From contig JALMLS010000602.1 in assembly GCA_038496445.1 (NCBI GenBank), positions 1 through 56,793 of the forward strand: DNA of 56,793 nucleotides, written 5' to 3'. Of the stretch, positions 56,399 through 56,793 are shown piece by piece. The notes under the pieces are model-generated. The model was not told the origin of the DNA, made no database searches, and was given only the letters and a program-made list of their open reading frames with translations. Source of the DNA: Trichosphaerium sp. ATCC 40318. Taxonomy: Eukaryota; Discosea; Flabellinia; Trichosidae. A program made the translations under genes and the position numbers. Within the stretch, counting starts at the first letter, position 1. The number at the start of each line of letters is the position of its first letter.

Positions 56399-56793
56399 AT
56401 GTCTCTCCGCGTATTTTTTGGTACTACACGCCATACTTATTTGCACGTTAACGGTTTTACACAGTAAGACACGGACAGTGTACAATGAACTTACAAATTG
56501 GAAGTATCATTGGTGGGCAGCAAAATGAGTCTCCTCTGACAGATTTGGGCAGAAATCAAGCAAAAGCAACTGGTACTGCACTGAAATACATCACACCTTT
56601 GCTGACTCATTAAAGGTGTATGTTTTAAAAAGTCTGGCGTAAAATTTAACGCTGTATACGCTTCTACTGCTGTTCGCGCCACAGACACTGCAAAAATCAT
56701 AGTAAACGAGATGGGAGGTAATGAATCTGATATACAGTTCCGCTCCGATATTCTAGAACTCTCAAGGTACCCCAAATGACTTGACAACTGAAT
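56399..56793 (+). CDS. Histidine phosphatase superfamily protein, 5' part
   Basis: ATG 56399 (MSLRVFF) and a 44-nt intron starting GTACTACACG lead to V-RHGQCTMNLQIGSIIGGQQ, SPLTDLGRNQAKATGTAL, then SGVKFNAVYASTAVRATDTA KIIVNEMGG and LELSR at a GTACCCC donor by the window edge. The RHG phosphate-pocket motif, LTDLGRxQA and the YAS...RATDTA segment are the phosphoglycerate mutase-like fold, with the catalytic phosphohistidine in RHG. The second half is outside the window, so the subfamily (mutase, fructose bisphosphatase or other) is open. Confidence 0.8.

Noticed and set aside
1-56793. Whole window as a giant-virus genome or integrated virus
   Set aside because: Dense short introns, ERO1, PP2C, UBE2Q, ABC1 kinase and other housekeeping genes show host nuclear DNA. 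Only single genes have virus-like traits.
1-56793. CRISPR arrays, bacterial operons, ribosome binding sites
   Set aside because: None expected or seen. The only regular tandem repeat found is the 21-nt coding repeat at 39049.

Overview
The window is nuclear DNA of a microbial eukaryote. Genes sit close together on both strands and most are cut by many short introns (about 45-130 nt) with T-rich stretches before the 3' AG. The standard genetic code fits every gene read. The gene set (actin-associated CH and filamin-type proteins, ERO1, an ABC1 kinase, UBE2Q, F-box proteins, secreted lysozyme/peptidase, Pro/Thr-rich surface proteins) suggests a free-living, probably phagotrophic protist. An amoebozoan-like organism would fit, but I cannot place the lineage from sequence alone. 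The donor site is distinctive: GT introns mostly start GTACGT, and a recurrent set of GC-AG introns starts GCACGTG.

Layout. 1-10.6 kb: two secreted or surface protein genes on the minus strand (37-2284; 8729-10603). They surround a cluster with a single-exon F-box/leucine-rich-repeat gene, a MORN-repeat gene, a filamin-type gene, and a secreted-protein gene whose decayed inverted copy lies at 2770-3295. 11.8-23.1 kb: two inverted ~1.1 kb arms, each with a granulin-like secreted gene and the 3' end of a long MORN-repeat gene. They bracket a heparinase II/III-like gene cut off at the arm junction, a small Cys-rich secreted protein, a UIM-macro domain protein and a PP2C phosphatase. 23.5-34.5 kb: an unknown gene, a small TPR-like gene, UBE2Q-like E2, ERO1 with an antisense SAM-domain gene inside its one long intron, an F-box/WD40 protein and a tail-anchored coiled-coil protein. 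34.5-44.1 kb: two paralogous DNRLRE-type membrane proteins surround a small basic protein, a decayed Crinkler-type nuclease-kinase gene and a fragment of a related gene in reverse. 44.3-56.8 kb: a methyltransferase, an ADCK1-like ABC1 kinase, a long CH/coiled-coil protein, a fused GH25 lysozyme-C39-like peptidase, an F-box protein and the 5' end of a histidine phosphatase.

Functional links. Several genes bear on protein quality control and ubiquitin (UBE2Q E2, three clear F-box proteins plus F-box-like MORN proteins, UIM-macro, ERO1). Several are secreted (GH25-C39, heparinase, granulins, DNRLRE and Pro/Thr-rich proteins), as expected of a cell that feeds on or contacts other microbes. The F-box/LRR and MORN genes, and the Crinkler-type gene, look like mobile or virus-exchanged accessory families. 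They sit where inverted duplications and gene fragments cluster.

Exon boundaries were read by eye from frame continuity, splice signals and family knowledge. Spans are gene extents including introns. No database search was possible.
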